Part shown: piece by piece, positions 8,520 through 17,370 of the stretch
Position numbering within the stretch: position 1 is the stretch's first letter
How the letters are laid out: each line of letters begins with the position of its first letter
From: Pandoraea pulmonicola
Lineage (GTDB): Bacteria > Pseudomonadota > Gammaproteobacteria > Burkholderiales > Burkholderiaceae
Reading direction: 5' to 3'
Assembly (NCBI RefSeq): GCF_000815105.2
Contig: NZ_CP010310.2
Location: 1,736,001 to 1,800,000 of the forward strand
DNA: 64,000 nucleotides
The notes under the pieces: model-generated
Told to the model about the DNA's origin: nothing
What the model saw: only the letters and a program-made list of their open reading frames with translations
The model's database searches: none
Translations under genes and position numbers: made by a program

Positions 8520-10171
8520 ACACATCGACTGAATTCGCTCGCCCGCTGACATCCATGAAATATCCTTGCCATCCCTATTCCCCATGCCGGGCCCCGCGTT
8601 GGTCTCTTGCATTGGCGGTTGCCGGCATGCTCGCCGCGTTCGCGCTCGCCGATACCGCCAGCGCTCAGGTGCCCAAGCGTGGTGGCACTGCCGTTGTTGC
8701 GCTGGGGGCAGAGCCCGCAAGTCTCAGTCCCGACACGACGAATTCCGTTCCGGACGTCGCCGTGGGGTGCATGCTCTACGAGGGCCTTGTTCGCTTCAGG
8801 CAGGGCTTCGAAATCGTCCCGGGCCTGGCCAAGTCGTGGGTCATTTCACCGGACGGTCTGACTTACAAGTTCGAACTGCAGCCGGCGAAATGGCATGACG
8901 GCGTCCCCGTCACGTCGGATGACGTGAAATTCACGTTGGAGGAGATCAGCAGCAAGTACGGCCCACGCTTCAACACACCGGGCAAGTTCATCGATCGCAT
9001 CGAGACGCCGTCGCCAAGCAGTGTCGTCATTACGCTGAAGAAGCCGTTTGCGCCATTCCTTTTCTCGCTGGCATGCGAGCAGAATGCGGCGATCATGCCG
9101 GCGCATATCCTTCGCGGCACGGATATCCCGAACAATCCCGCGGTCCTGAGCCGGCCGGTCGGCAACGGCCCGTTCAAGTTCTCCAAATGGGTTCGGGGCA
9201 GCCATGTGGTTTTGGTGCGCAATCCCGACTACTGGCGTGCGAACGAACCCTATCTGGATCGTATCGTGGTGATGATAATGCCGGATGCCGCGACGCGAAT
9301 GCTGGCACTGCGCGCAGGCGAAGTCGACTACATCGTGCCCGACTACGTGCCGCTCAGCGCGGTCCAGATGATCAGGCACGACCCGCAGTTTCAAGCCAGG
9401 GAAGTGAGCTATCCGGGCAGTGATCTGATCATCCTGAACACCAAAAACCCCGTGCTGGCGAAACGAGAGGTGCGTCAGGCGTTGCTTCTCGCCATCGACC
9501 GGAAGTTCATTCACGAAAAGGTGTACTACGGACTTGGGGGAATCCCACGCAGTGCATTCGATACGCGTCTCTGGGCATATGACAAGGATGTCGACTACGA
9601 GACGATGTATCCCTACGACCCGGCACGGGCAAGAAAGCTGCTCGACGATGCCGGTCTGAAGCCGGGACCCGATGGGACGCGTTTCACGATACGCCTTCTG
9701 TTTGAAACCGGCCGTCCGGAGTGGATGCCCGCCGCACAGGCATTGCAACGCTTCTGGGAGAACGTAGGTGTCAAGGTGGTGCTCGATGGTGCGGAGCGCG
9801 CGGTGATTCTCAAGCGTGTTTACAGCGACAACGACTTCGACGCGACATTGCAGACGTACTCCACGCTGGGCGATCCGGCATTGGGGATTGCGCGCACTTA
9901 CACCACGGACTCGATCAAGAAAGGCGTCTTGTTCAACAACGTTTCCCAGTATTCGAATCCGGAGGTCGACCGGCTCTTCGGCGTCGGTCGCGATGCGCAT
10001 ATCCAGGCGGATCGGCAGAAGGCTTACAACCGCGTACAGGAAATTCTCGCGCGGGACCTGCCCGTACTCAATCTACACCAGCAGCCTCAGTTCGCTGTGG
10101 CATCGACTCGTCTTCACGGACTCTGGCAGGGGGCGAATCAGCAATGGTGGGGGAGCGTGTGGATGAAGTAG
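8516..10171 (+). CDS. ABC importer substrate-binding protein, dipeptide type (SBP_bac_5)
   Basis: About 551 residues of the DppA/OppA family. A Sec signal peptide (hydrophobic core ALAVAGMLAAFALADTASA, cut before QVPKRGG) precedes the mature protein, with the family motif GTAVVALGAEPASLSPD and a typical AYNRVQEILARDLPVLNLH end. The GTG at 8516 overlaps the upstream stop by four bases; the ATG at 8555 would leave a more ordinary signal-peptide n-region and is a real alternative. It should capture the importer's substrate in the periplasm. It leads a set of four importer genes on the same strand. Confidence 0.88.
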   Translation: MNTSTEFARPLTSMKYPCHPYSPCRAPRWSLALAVAGMLAAFALADTASAQVPKRGGTAVVALGAEPASLSPDTTNSVPDVAVGCMLYEGLVRFRQGFEIVPGLAKSWVISPDGLTYKFELQPAKWHDGVPVTSDDVKFTLEEISSKYGPRFNTPGKFIDRIETPSPSSVVITLKKPFAPFLFSLACEQNAAIMPAHILRGTDIPNNPAVLSRPVGNGPFKFSKWVRGSHVVLVRNPDYWRANEPYLDRIVVMIMPDAATRMLALRAGEVDYIVPDYVPLSAVQMIRHDPQFQAREVSYPGSDLIILNTKNPVLAKREVRQALLLAIDRKFIHEKVYYGLGGIPRSAFDTRLWAYDKDVDYETMYPYDPARARKLLDDAGLKPGPDGTRFTIRLLFETGRPEWMPAAQALQRFWENVGVKVVLDGAERAVILKRVYSDNDFDATLQTYSTLGDPALGIARTYTTDSIKKGVLFNNVSQYSNPEVDRLFGVGRDAHIQADRQKAYNRVQEILARDLPVLNLHQQPQFAVASTRLHGLWQGANQQWWGSVWMK

Positions 10172-10279
10172 TCGTGGCGCTGCCTTGACCGGAGATGGAG
10201 ACGTTGCCATTCGATGATGGGGCGCTGGCGGGTAGGGTTCGCGCTGCCGTTGCGTCCGCAGAAAAAAAAGGAATTTGAG

Positions 10280-11347
10280 ATGGTTCGCAATCTTCTGTCC
10301 CGCCTGAGCTGGGGGAGCGGCGAGCGGGTTCCTGTGACACCCCACAGGCCTCCCAGGAAATGGGTCGAGACGCTTCGCTATCTACGGGGGCGACTGTACT
10401 GGGGCGTGTTTGTCGTGTTTGCGATTCTGGTCGTGAACTTCCTGATCGTGCACATGGTTCCCGGCGATCCGCTTCACGCACTGCTCGGCGATTTCCCGGT
10501 GCCTCCGGAGTATGCCGAGAAAATTCGCGCCGATTTCGGGCTGGACAAGCCGTTGTATTCGCAGTTGGGCCTCTATCTCGTGAATCTGGTGCAGGGGAAT
10601 CTCGGGTACTCGTTCGCGAACCGCATGCCGGTGCTCGACCTCATTCTCAGCCGTCTGGGCCCCACGATGGTCCTCATGCTGCCGGCGCTGTTCTGCGCCT
10701 CCATCGTCGGCATCGTCCTGGGCATCACCGCGGCCCCGAAGGCCGGCAACTGGCAAGACAGCGTGATTACAGCGCTATCGCTGTTCGGCTACTCGGTTCC
10801 GCCGTTCTGGCTTGGCCAGATGCTCATGATCGTTTTTGCGATTCAACTCGGGTGGTTGCCGGTCCTCGGGATGATGAGCATGCGCGAGGAACTGACCGGG
10901 TTCGGTGTGATATGGAGCATCGCCAGGCATCTGGTGCTGCCGGGCATGAGCGTGATGATGTTCTATGTGGCCATCGTCTCGCGCGTCGCCAGGGCCAGCG
11001 TGAGCGAAGCGCTGCACAACGACTACGTGCTTACCGCGAAAGCGAAGGGCCTTTCGCGTCGGACCATCATGTGGCGGCACGTGTTGCCGAACGCCATGAT
11101 TCCGGTGATCACCGTGATCGGCTACAACTTTGGCCAATCGCTTACCGGTGCAATCCTGGTGGAAACGGTCTTTGCATGGCCGGGTATCGGTAGTCTTTTC
11201 ATCACGTCCATCGCAAACCGGGACTATCCGGTTTTGCAGGGCATCTTTTTGTTGAGTGCGGTTTCGGTGGTTGCCGTGAACATTCTCACCGATATCCTGT
11301 ATGTGCTTCTCGACCCGCGAGTCAGGACCAGAAATGAAACGCAATAA
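10280..11347 (+). CDS. ABC importer permease 1 (DppB type)
   Basis: About 355 residues, inner-membrane permease. It carries the family start (YLRGRLYWGVFVVFAILVVN, then MVPGDPLHALLG) and the EAA loop near NDYVLTAKAKGLSRRTIMWRHVLPNA that docks the ATPases. The ATG at 10280 follows AAGGAATTTGAG; the frame is open back to 10214 but without a ribosome site. A 108-bp gap separates it from the binding-protein gene, and it overlaps the next permease by 14 bp. Confidence 0.9.
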   Translation: MVRNLLSRLSWGSGERVPVTPHRPPRKWVETLRYLRGRLYWGVFVVFAILVVNFLIVHMVPGDPLHALLGDFPVPPEYAEKIRADFGLDKPLYSQLGLYLVNLVQGNLGYSFANRMPVLDLILSRLGPTMVLMLPALFCASIVGIVLGITAAPKAGNWQDSVITALSLFGYSVPPFWLGQMLMIVFAIQLGWLPVLGMMSMREELTGFGVIWSIARHLVLPGMSVMMFYVAIVSRVARASVSEALHNDYVLTAKAKGLSRRTIMWRHVLPNAMIPVITVIGYNFGQSLTGAILVETVFAWPGIGSLFITSIANRDYPVLQGIFLLSAVSVVAVNILTDILYVLLDPRVRTRNETQ

Positions 11348-12167
11348 TCGCTTCTTCAAGAGCATGGCGCATCAGCACAGCGGCATGATGGCGGGATGTT
11401 TTATCGGCGTGCTCGTCCTGATTGCCCTGCTTGTCGGTTTCTTTCCGTCAATGGATCCGTTCGCCATGAGCAACGATTCATTCATGCCGCCGTCCGCCCA
11501 GTTCTGGCTGGGCTCGGACGAGTTGGGGCGAAGTGTCGCCGCCGGCGTGCTGTACGGCGCCCGGATCTCGTTGACGGTGGGCTTCTTCGCGGCGTTGGTT
11601 GCCACGGGAATCGGGGTGCTTCTGGGCGCTGCGGCAGGCTTCTACGGCGGGTGGTTCGAAACCGTGGTCATGCGCACTTCCGAGTTTTTTCAAGTGATTC
11701 CGAGTTTCATCCTGGCGGCCGTGATCGTCGCGATGACCGGCACGGGACTCGTTCAGATCATCGCGGTGGTGGGATTGCTCGCCTGGCCCCAGGTGGCCAG
11801 AGTCATGCGTGGAGAGGTATTGCGCGTCAAACAGCTCGAGTTCGTCGATGCCGTCCGATGCCTGGGCTTGAGCGAAGGGCGTGTGCTGTTTGGCGAGGTG
11901 ATTCCGAATGCCGTCGCGCCGGTATTGGCGGTGGGCACGCTGATCGTGGGCCAGGCAATTCTGCTGGAAGCTTCTCTGAGTTTCCTGGGGCTATCAAGTG
12001 CCGAGTTGGTAAGTTGGGGGCGGATGCTCAACAGTGGACAGCGCTTCCTGTTCAACGCCTGGTGGCTTTCGTTCTTCCCGGGGGCAGCCATTTTTCTTAC
12101 GGTGCTCGCATTCAATCTGTTCGGCGATGCTGTCGCCGCGGTTTTCAACCCACGCAATGCGAGGTGA
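11334..12167 (+). CDS. ABC importer permease 2 (DppC type)
   Basis: About 277 residues. Typical DppC layout: a cytoplasmic N-terminus, a first membrane helix (GCFIGVLVLIALLVGFF), the LGSDELGRSVAAGVLYGARISL signature and an EAA loop (EFVDAVRCLGLSEGRVLFGEVIPNA). The ATG at 11334 lies inside the end of the previous permease gene, a coupling overlap. It should pair with permease 1 to form the channel. It ends two bases before the ATPase gene. Confidence 0.9.
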   Translation: MKRNNRFFKSMAHQHSGMMAGCFIGVLVLIALLVGFFPSMDPFAMSNDSFMPPSAQFWLGSDELGRSVAAGVLYGARISLTVGFFAALVATGIGVLLGAAAGFYGGWFETVVMRTSEFFQVIPSFILAAVIVAMTGTGLVQIIAVVGLLAWPQVARVMRGEVLRVKQLEFVDAVRCLGLSEGRVLFGEVIPNAVAPVLAVGTLIVGQAILLEASLSFLGLSSAELVSWGRMLNSGQRFLFNAWWLSFFPGAAIFLTVLAFNLFGDAVAAVFNPRNAR

Positions 12168-12169
12168 TC

Positions 12170-13045
12170 ATGGGGAATCTTCAGAAAGCCGAGGCAGACA
12201 CTCGACGCGATATTCCGATCCTGCAAACTGAATCGCTGCGGATCGACTATCAAACTCGCAACGGTACCGTGACGGCCGTGCAGGACGTCTCCATACACGT
12301 CGGGGAAGGGGAGTCGGTCGCGCTGGTCGGCGAATCCGGCTCGGGAAAGTCCACGGTCGCGCGCGCGATGCTCGGGCTGCTTCCCGGGCGCATTGCTCAC
12401 GTCAGTGACGGACGTATTCTCATCGACGGACAGAATGTCACTCGGTTCAGCGAACGAAAATGGGAAACCGTACGCGGTCATCCTGTTGCGATGGTGTTTC
12501 AGGATCCATTGAGCTATCTCAATCCAGTGATGCGAATTGGCCGGCAGATTGCCGAGAGCGTCAAGCGACACGACAGGGGGATTGCCGATGTGGACGCCCG
12601 CGTCGATGAGTTGCTGAGCCTGGTCCGCTTACCGCAGGGCGCCGCGCAATCCTATCCGCATGAACTTTCTGGCGGGATGCGCCAACGCGTTCTTCTCGCC
12701 GTCGCGCTTGGCTGCCGGCCTCGACTGCTGATCGCCGATGAGCCGACGACTGCGCTCGATGTCACTACGCAAGCCGAGATTCTGGCGCTGCTTCGCGATC
12801 TGCGCCGGCGATTGGGCATGGCGATGCTTCTGATCAGTCACGATCTCGGCGTAGTTCGTGAAGAATGCGATCGCGTGTATGTGATGTTCCGAAGCCGCAT
12901 CGTCGAGAAGGGGAACACTCGGGAAGTCTTCGCATCTCCGTCGCACCCCTATACGGCGGGGTTGATCAGGGCCGCGCAGGCAGCGCGCAACAGCGAAGGA
13001 CGCTTCGAAACCATCGTGGGCGAATACTCCACGACGACAGATTGA
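12170..13045 (+). CDS. ABC importer ATPase 1 (DppD type)
   Basis: A 291-residue ATP-binding subunit. Walker [11 protein letters not shown]-loop [15 protein letters not shown] signature [10 protein letters not shown], Walker [13 protein letters not shown] and the switch histidine in ISHDLG are all intact. It ends in the [11 protein letters not shown] tail of dipeptide-type ATPases. The ATG at 12170 follows the permease stop after two bases (TGATCATG). The downstream ATPase starts 8 bp after it. Confidence 0.92.
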   Translation: MGNLQKAEADTRRDIPILQTESLRIDYQTRNGTVTAVQDVSIHVGEGESVALVGESGSGKSTVARAMLGLLPGRIAHVSDGRILIDGQNVTRFSERKWETVRGHPVAMVFQDPLSYLNPVMRIGRQIAESVKRHDRGIADVDARVDELLSLVRLPQGAAQSYPHELSGGMRQRVLLAVALGCRPRLLIADEPTTALDVTTQAEILALLRDLRRRLGMAMLLISHDLGVVREECDRVYVMFRSRIVEKGNTREVFASPSHPYTAGLIRAAQAARNSEGRFETIVGEYSTTTD

Positions 13046-13053
13046 GTACCGCT

Positions 13054-13863
13054 ATGGACGATTTGCAGTCAGGCGCCGTCACGAGCCCGGACACGGCACA
13101 ACAACCGTTGCTTTCCATCGACAACGTCAGCAAGTGTTTTGCTGTCGCCGGTGGGGGCGTATTTCATGCCCTCAAATCGGTGAGTCTCTCCGTACGGCGG
13201 GGAGAAATTGTGGCGCTGGTGGGCGAGAGCGGGTCCGGCAAGTCCACGCTCGGCCGTATTGCCCTTGGGTTGATGTCGCCCGATTCCGGCAGCGTGAGCT
13301 TCGACGGGCACTGCCTGACGGGGATGTCCCCGGCCGAGTTCCGTACGAAGAGGACGCGTATGCAGCCGATCTTCCAGGATGCAACAGGGTCGCTCAATCC
13401 CCGGCGTTCGGTCCGGGAACTCTTGCTCCAGGCACTGTGGAAGCATCCTGTCGACGCGGAGGTGCGCTGTGTTCGGCTGCTCGAAGATGTGGGATTGCGG
13501 CCCGCGGCCAAGTATCTTGAGCGCTATCCGCATGAGCTGAGCGGCGGTCAGCGTCAGCGTGTGTCCATTGCGCGTTCTCTCGCCATGGACCCGTTGCTCA
13601 TCATCGCGGATGAACCCCTGTCTGGCGCCGACGTTTCAGTTCGTGGACAGGTATTGAACCTGATGCTTGATATTCAAAGGTCGCGCGAGGTCGCGTACTT
13701 GATGATCACCCACGATATTTCCATTGCACGCGCGTTTGCGGATCGCGTGGCGGTAATGATGAAGGGCGAACTGGTCGAGGTCGGCGCCGCCGAGGAGGTC
13801 CTGGGTAATCCTCAACATCAGTACACACGCCGGCTGGTGGACGCCGTGCCGGTTTTGTCCTGA
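13054..13863 (+). CDS. ABC importer ATPase 2 (DppF type)
   Basis: A 269-residue ATP-binding subunit with Walker [10 protein letters not shown], signature ELSGGQRQRV, a Walker B reading LLIIADEPLSGADV and the ITHDIS switch. The LSGADV reading of the D-loop region (LSALDV is usual) is a mild departure. The ATG at 13054 is used; the frame stays open upstream inside the previous gene. It completes the importer. Its last 46 bp overlap the end of a convergent LysR gene. Confidence 0.9.
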   Translation: MDDLQSGAVTSPDTAQQPLLSIDNVSKCFAVAGGGVFHALKSVSLSVRRGEIVALVGESGSGKSTLGRIALGLMSPDSGSVSFDGHCLTGMSPAEFRTKRTRMQPIFQDATGSLNPRRSVRELLLQALWKHPVDAEVRCVRLLEDVGLRPAAKYLERYPHELSGGQRQRVSIARSLAMDPLLIIADEPLSGADVSVRGQVLNLMLDIQRSREVAYLMITHDISIARAFADRVAVMMKGELVEVGAAEEVLGNPQHQYTRRLVDAVPVLS

Positions 13864-14765
13864 AAGGACGGCTGTCCGCGACAGGCTCGGGCTTCGTCGA
13901 GAATCCATGTCGCAAATGCCTGTAGTGGCCGCGCACTCAATTCGATTGGCTCGGGAAGCACGAGACAGAAGTGCTTGGCAATCGCTTTACCCTCCGGCCA
14001 GGGCGCAACCAGACGGCCTTGTTCAAGCTCGGTTTCGACGTAAAGACGCGGCACCAACGCCACTCCCAAGCCGGCTAACGCGGCCTCGATCAGCATGGAA
14101 TGGAGATCGTAACGAGCACCGATCGAAGGATGGGTAAGCTCGATGCCGGACGCTTGGGCATAGCGCTGCCAGGCGTCCGGATTTTGTCGCCTGTGAAGGC
14201 GTGGCAACGCATCGAGCGACATGCTCGCACCGGCGTCTTCGAGAAGCGCCGGACTGCAGACGGGGACCAGCACCTCCTCGAGCAGGTGATGCGGATGCAT
14301 GCCCGCCCATGCGGGATGCTCGAAGTGAATGGCTGCGTCGAAACCGCTGCCTGCAAGAAGGAAGGGTTCCATCCGTTCCGCGATATGCACCGTAATGTTC
14401 GGGTGCTTATCCTGAAAACGCTTTAGCCGGGGGATTAGCCAACGCGTTGCGAAGGTCGGAATCGCTGCGATCTCGATACTCGCGCCGTCGAGGGGCTGCC
14501 CCATCAGATACAGGCTGTCCCGTTCCAGCCGATCCAAACTCTCGCGAACCTGCGCTGCGTATCGCGTGCCGTTCGGGGCAAGCCGCACCCGATTCCCGAC
14601 TCGCTCGAATAGTGCGACGCCCAAAAATGCCTCCAGCCGACCAATCTGACGACTGATGGCGCCCTCGGTGAGCGCCAATTCCTCGGCGGCGCGGGCGAAG
14701 CTTCCGTGTCGCGCCGCCGCCTCAAACGCCAGAAGCGCGGAATTGCTCGGGATTTTGCGTCGCAT
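13818..14765 (-). CDS. LysR-family regulator, GcvA-like
   Basis: A 315-residue LysR regulator. The N-terminal winged HTH spans about residues 5-65 (SNSALLAFEAAARHGSFARAAEELALTEGAISRQIGRLE), followed by a substrate-binding fold of the GcvA subgroup (FATRWLIPRLKRFQDKHPNI). It is convergent with the ABC importer and overlaps its last gene by 46 bp. It diverges from the small-protein/MBL pair that starts at 14926, which is the natural target; it might also act on the methylaspartate operon. Confidence 0.88.
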   Translation of the reverse strand: MRRKIPSNSALLAFEAAARHGSFARAAEELALTEGAISRQIGRLEAFLGVALFERVGNRVRLAPNGTRYAAQVRESLDRLERDSLYLMGQPLDGASIEIAAIPTFATRWLIPRLKRFQDKHPNITVHIAERMEPFLLAGSGFDAAIHFEHPAWAGMHPHHLLEEVLVPVCSPALLEDAGASMSLDALPRLHRRQNPDAWQRYAQASGIELTHPSIGARYDLHSMLIEAALAGLGVALVPRLYVETELEQGRLVAPWPEGKAIAKHFCLVLPEPIELSARPLQAFATWILDEARACRGQPSFQDKTGTASTSRRVY

Positions 14766-14925
14766 TGGAATCTGGAGACGATGAATGAATGCCAGCTTGA
14801 GTAAATATCACTGAAGGTTGGCTTTATTTCGATTTTCACGGGGAAGACATCAGCCTAGCATGACTTTACCGCAATGAAAGTGATGCTTGCAGCGAGATGC
14901 GCATCCGTCTCGAAGGACAAATCCG

Positions 14926-15468
14926 ATGATCTATACCGTGGAATGCAATTTCGCCGATCCTCGCAGCGAGGCTGAATGGAATGACTTCTATAGCCTCGAA
15001 AAGTTGCCCGCGCTTATCTCGGTGACGGGCTTTCATACGTCGCAGCGCTTCAAGGCGATAAGCGATGGTTGCCCCGTCTACTTGGCCGTCCACACGATCG
15101 ACGGACTCGACGTTCTGACCGGGGACGAATATCGCCGGAAGGGCGGCGGCAATTTCGCTCGGTGGCAACAACACATCACCGACTGGCACCGAAATCTCTA
15201 CAGCGGTATCGGCGTGGCGCCCGCGGTCAACGCCGACGAACGCCTCGCGCTGTGCGCAAGCGGCCCCGACTGCCTGACCCGAATGGGTCTCGTCCCGTTG
15301 GCCATGCAGGCTGTCGCGCTGGAGAAGTCCCCGGAGCGTCGTTGGCTCGCAAAACTGCGTCTGAGCGATGCCGGTTTTTTGGAGGGCGTCGAAGGCGTTC
15401 ACCTTTATATGCCGATGACGGAACAACTGACCCGCGTTCGAACGATTCCGGCCACGCAGGGAAAATAG
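14926..15468 (+). CDS. Protein of unknown function, possibly ferredoxin-like (dimeric alpha-beta barrel)
   Basis: 180 residues with no family I can name firmly. The layout looks like two ferredoxin-like repeats: YTVECNFADPRSEAEWNDFY, then LPALISVTGFHTSQRFKA, echoing EthD or monooxygenase-like alpha-beta barrels. No signal peptide or membrane segment. The ATG at 14926 follows GAAGGAC. It lies 43 bp ahead of the MBL-fold hydrolase and is divergent from a LysR regulator, so the pair is probably a small regulated catabolic unit. Confidence 0.6.
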   Translation: MIYTVECNFADPRSEAEWNDFYSLEKLPALISVTGFHTSQRFKAISDGCPVYLAVHTIDGLDVLTGDEYRRKGGGNFARWQQHITDWHRNLYSGIGVAPAVNADERLALCASGPDCLTRMGLVPLAMQAVALEKSPERRWLAKLRLSDAGFLEGVEGVHLYMPMTEQLTRVRTIPATQGK

Positions 15469-15511
15469 GTCCGTGATGCCAAACGCCGCTTTTCACATTC
15501 ACTCGGAGCAA

Positions 15512-16348
15512 ATGATGTTCCCGCGCCAGCAAGTCGGTGACTTCACGATTACCGCCATCAGCGATGGCTACCTCACGGCCAGCCTCGACTTACTGACGAA
15601 TATCGACACCGCGGAGGCCGCCAGAATGCAGGGCGACGCAGGGCAGAAAGAGCCTGCTGCCGTCCATATCAATTGCTATGTAGTGCGCGGAGCGGGTCGC
15701 ACCGTGCTCATCGACAGCGGCGCGGGTGGGGTCAAGCAATGGGGCGGCCGCCTGAAGCCCAATTTGTTGCTTGCCGGCATCGACCCGTCCACGATCGACA
15801 CCATCTTGCTTACGCATGCCCACCCTGACCATATAGGGGGGCTGCTGAATGCCGCTGGAGAAGTGGCCTTTCCGGATGCGGAGCTTGTCGTCCAGGAACG
15901 AGAGGTGAGGTTCTGGCAGGACGACGCCAATCTGGCGCGTGCCAGCGAGCGGGCGCGCGGAAATTTCCTGATCGCGAACCGGGTGTTCGCCGGCTACCGT
16001 GACAGGCTCCGGACTATCGACGATGGGGAAGTGCTTCCCGGTATCCGGGCGATGTCGCTACCGGGACACACCGACGGGCACACCGGCTATCTCCTCGAAT
16101 CCGGCGACAAGGGGCTGCTGGTTTGGGGAGATGTGGTCCACTTTCCTCATATTCAAATCGAGCGGCCGGAGGTATCGATCGCGTTCGATCAAGACGCGTC
16201 CTTGGCCGCCACCACACGTTCCCGGCTTTTGGATCAGGTGAGTTCCGAGCGGCTTCTGATCGCCGGCATGCATCTGGGTGAAGCCGGTTTCGCGAGGATC
16301 AGGCTAACCAGAGGGAAATACGGCCTGCTGTACGAGACCGAAGCCTGA
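15512..16348 (+). CDS. MBL-fold metallo-hydrolase
   Basis: About 278 residues of the metallo-beta-lactamase fold. The metal-binding THAHPDHIGG (HxHxDH) is intact, with the later ligand histidine in LPGHTDGHTGY, GDVVHF supplying the bridging aspartate and AGMHLG the last histidine. It is therefore likely a di-zinc hydrolase, with a lactonase, thioesterase or arylsulfatase-like substrate. ATG 15512 follows CGGAG; a start at 15476, eight bases after the previous stop, is possible. It is probably co-transcribed with the unknown protein upstream. Confidence 0.85.
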   Translation: MMFPRQQVGDFTITAISDGYLTASLDLLTNIDTAEAARMQGDAGQKEPAAVHINCYVVRGAGRTVLIDSGAGGVKQWGGRLKPNLLLAGIDPSTIDTILLTHAHPDHIGGLLNAAGEVAFPDAELVVQEREVRFWQDDANLARASERARGNFLIANRVFAGYRDRLRTIDDGEVLPGIRAMSLPGHTDGHTGYLLESGDKGLLVWGDVVHFPHIQIERPEVSIAFDQDASLAATTRSRLLDQVSSERLLIAGMHLGEAGFARIRLTRGKYGLLYETEA

Positions 16349-16402
16349 ACCCATCGGCCGCTGACGCTGCGTTGCTTGCGCAGCATGCATTCGGACGACC
16401 CT

Positions 16403-17176
16403 TTACGAAGCGCTCGGGGCGACGCCCGTGACGATCGGCTGGTAATAGCCCGTTGTCGTTGGCGAAAGGACCTGTACGTGTTTGAATCCGACCTGAACGG
16501 CAAGAGCCGCGACCTCTTCGGGCGTAATAGCCCGATAGTGGCCGACGAAATGGCTCGACCGCCAATCGAGACGGCTCGTCTGGAGAGTGATGTACAAGTG
16601 AACCATGTAGCGCCGGGCGTCTTGCCAGTCCCAGAGCTGATGAACAATGCGACGAAGGCCGTTGTCCGTATATAGCGATGGCGGCAGCACCGTCGGTCGC
16701 TGGGTCAGCAATGCGCCGTAGTCCCTCAAGCTGACGAGCATCTTGCCTCCTGCTCGAAGGCATCTGCGCATTGCCGCCAGCGCCATGGCGACCTCCTCGT
16801 CGCTGTCCAGGTGCGGTATGGCGTTGTCGAACGCTATCACCGCGCCGTATTGTCGCGCGTTGCACGTGGCGAGTTGCCTCATGTCGTCCACACGAAACTT
16901 GATGTCCAGATTTCGTAGGACGGCCTCGCGAGTCGCTCGCTCGACTTCCGCCTTCGATATATCCGTACCCTCGACGTCATATCCTGCGCGAGCGAGCCCC
17001 AACGCTTGAGTACCGATCCCGCATGCACAATCGAGGACGGCGCCAAGCACGCTTGATTCGCCCAATAGTGATGCCAATACCGCCCGCTGACGCTCGATCG
17101 CCTTGTCCCAATCATCGAAAATAAGATGATAGGAAGATGCCATGTCGTCGTAGAAGCACTCCAGGGATTGACTCAT
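16403..17176 (-). CDS. SAM-dependent methyltransferase (class I)
   Basis: 257 residues. The Rossmann-type SAM site is clear: LDCACGIGTQALGLARAGYDVEGTDIS for motifs I and II, then VDDMRQL and VIAFDNAIPHL. The N-terminus (CFYDDMASSYHLIFDDWDKAI) is that of glycine/sarcosine N-methyltransferase-like enzymes, but the acceptor cannot be assigned. The start ATG overlaps the stop of a short upstream frame (ATGA), hinting at coupled translation. Confidence 0.85.
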   Translation of the reverse strand: MSQSLECFYDDMASSYHLIFDDWDKAIERQRAVLASLLGESSVLGAVLDCACGIGTQALGLARAGYDVEGTDISKAEVERATREAVLRNLDIKFRVDDMRQLATCNARQYGAVIAFDNAIPHLDSDEEVAMALAAMRRCLRAGGKMLVSLRDYGALLTQRPTVLPPSLYTDNGLRRIVHQLWDWQDARRYMVHLYITLQTSRLDWRSSHFVGHYRAITPEEVAALAVQVGFKHVQVLSPTTTGYYQPIVTGVAPSAS

Positions 17177-17370
17177 CGAACACTCATGAAAATGCGAAAC
17201 TCGTCCGCTCGAACTTCAGGTAGGTCGCCGAAGCGGGGCCACTTGCCGCGTTTGGAACTCGGGACGGATGCGAGGGCTCTGCGTCCAGGTCGTTCCGCAT
17301 TGTCGATGATAATCGCCATCGCGTCGAACGCCACCTCGTTGGCAACGCCTACGCCACTCGCAGATCCCAC
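17173..17370 (-). CDS. Small unknown frame coupled to the methyltransferase
   Basis: A 65-codon frame whose stop overlaps the methyltransferase start by four bases (ATGA) and whose start overlaps the end of the upstream LysR gene by 22 bp. The product is not recognised; it could be a small protein, the tail of a lost gene, or a non-coding frame. The tight junction on both sides is the only argument in its favour. Confidence 0.3.
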   Translation of the reverse strand: MGSASGVGVANEVAFDAMAIIIDNAERPGRRALASVPSSKRGKWPRFGDLPEVRADEFRIFMSVR

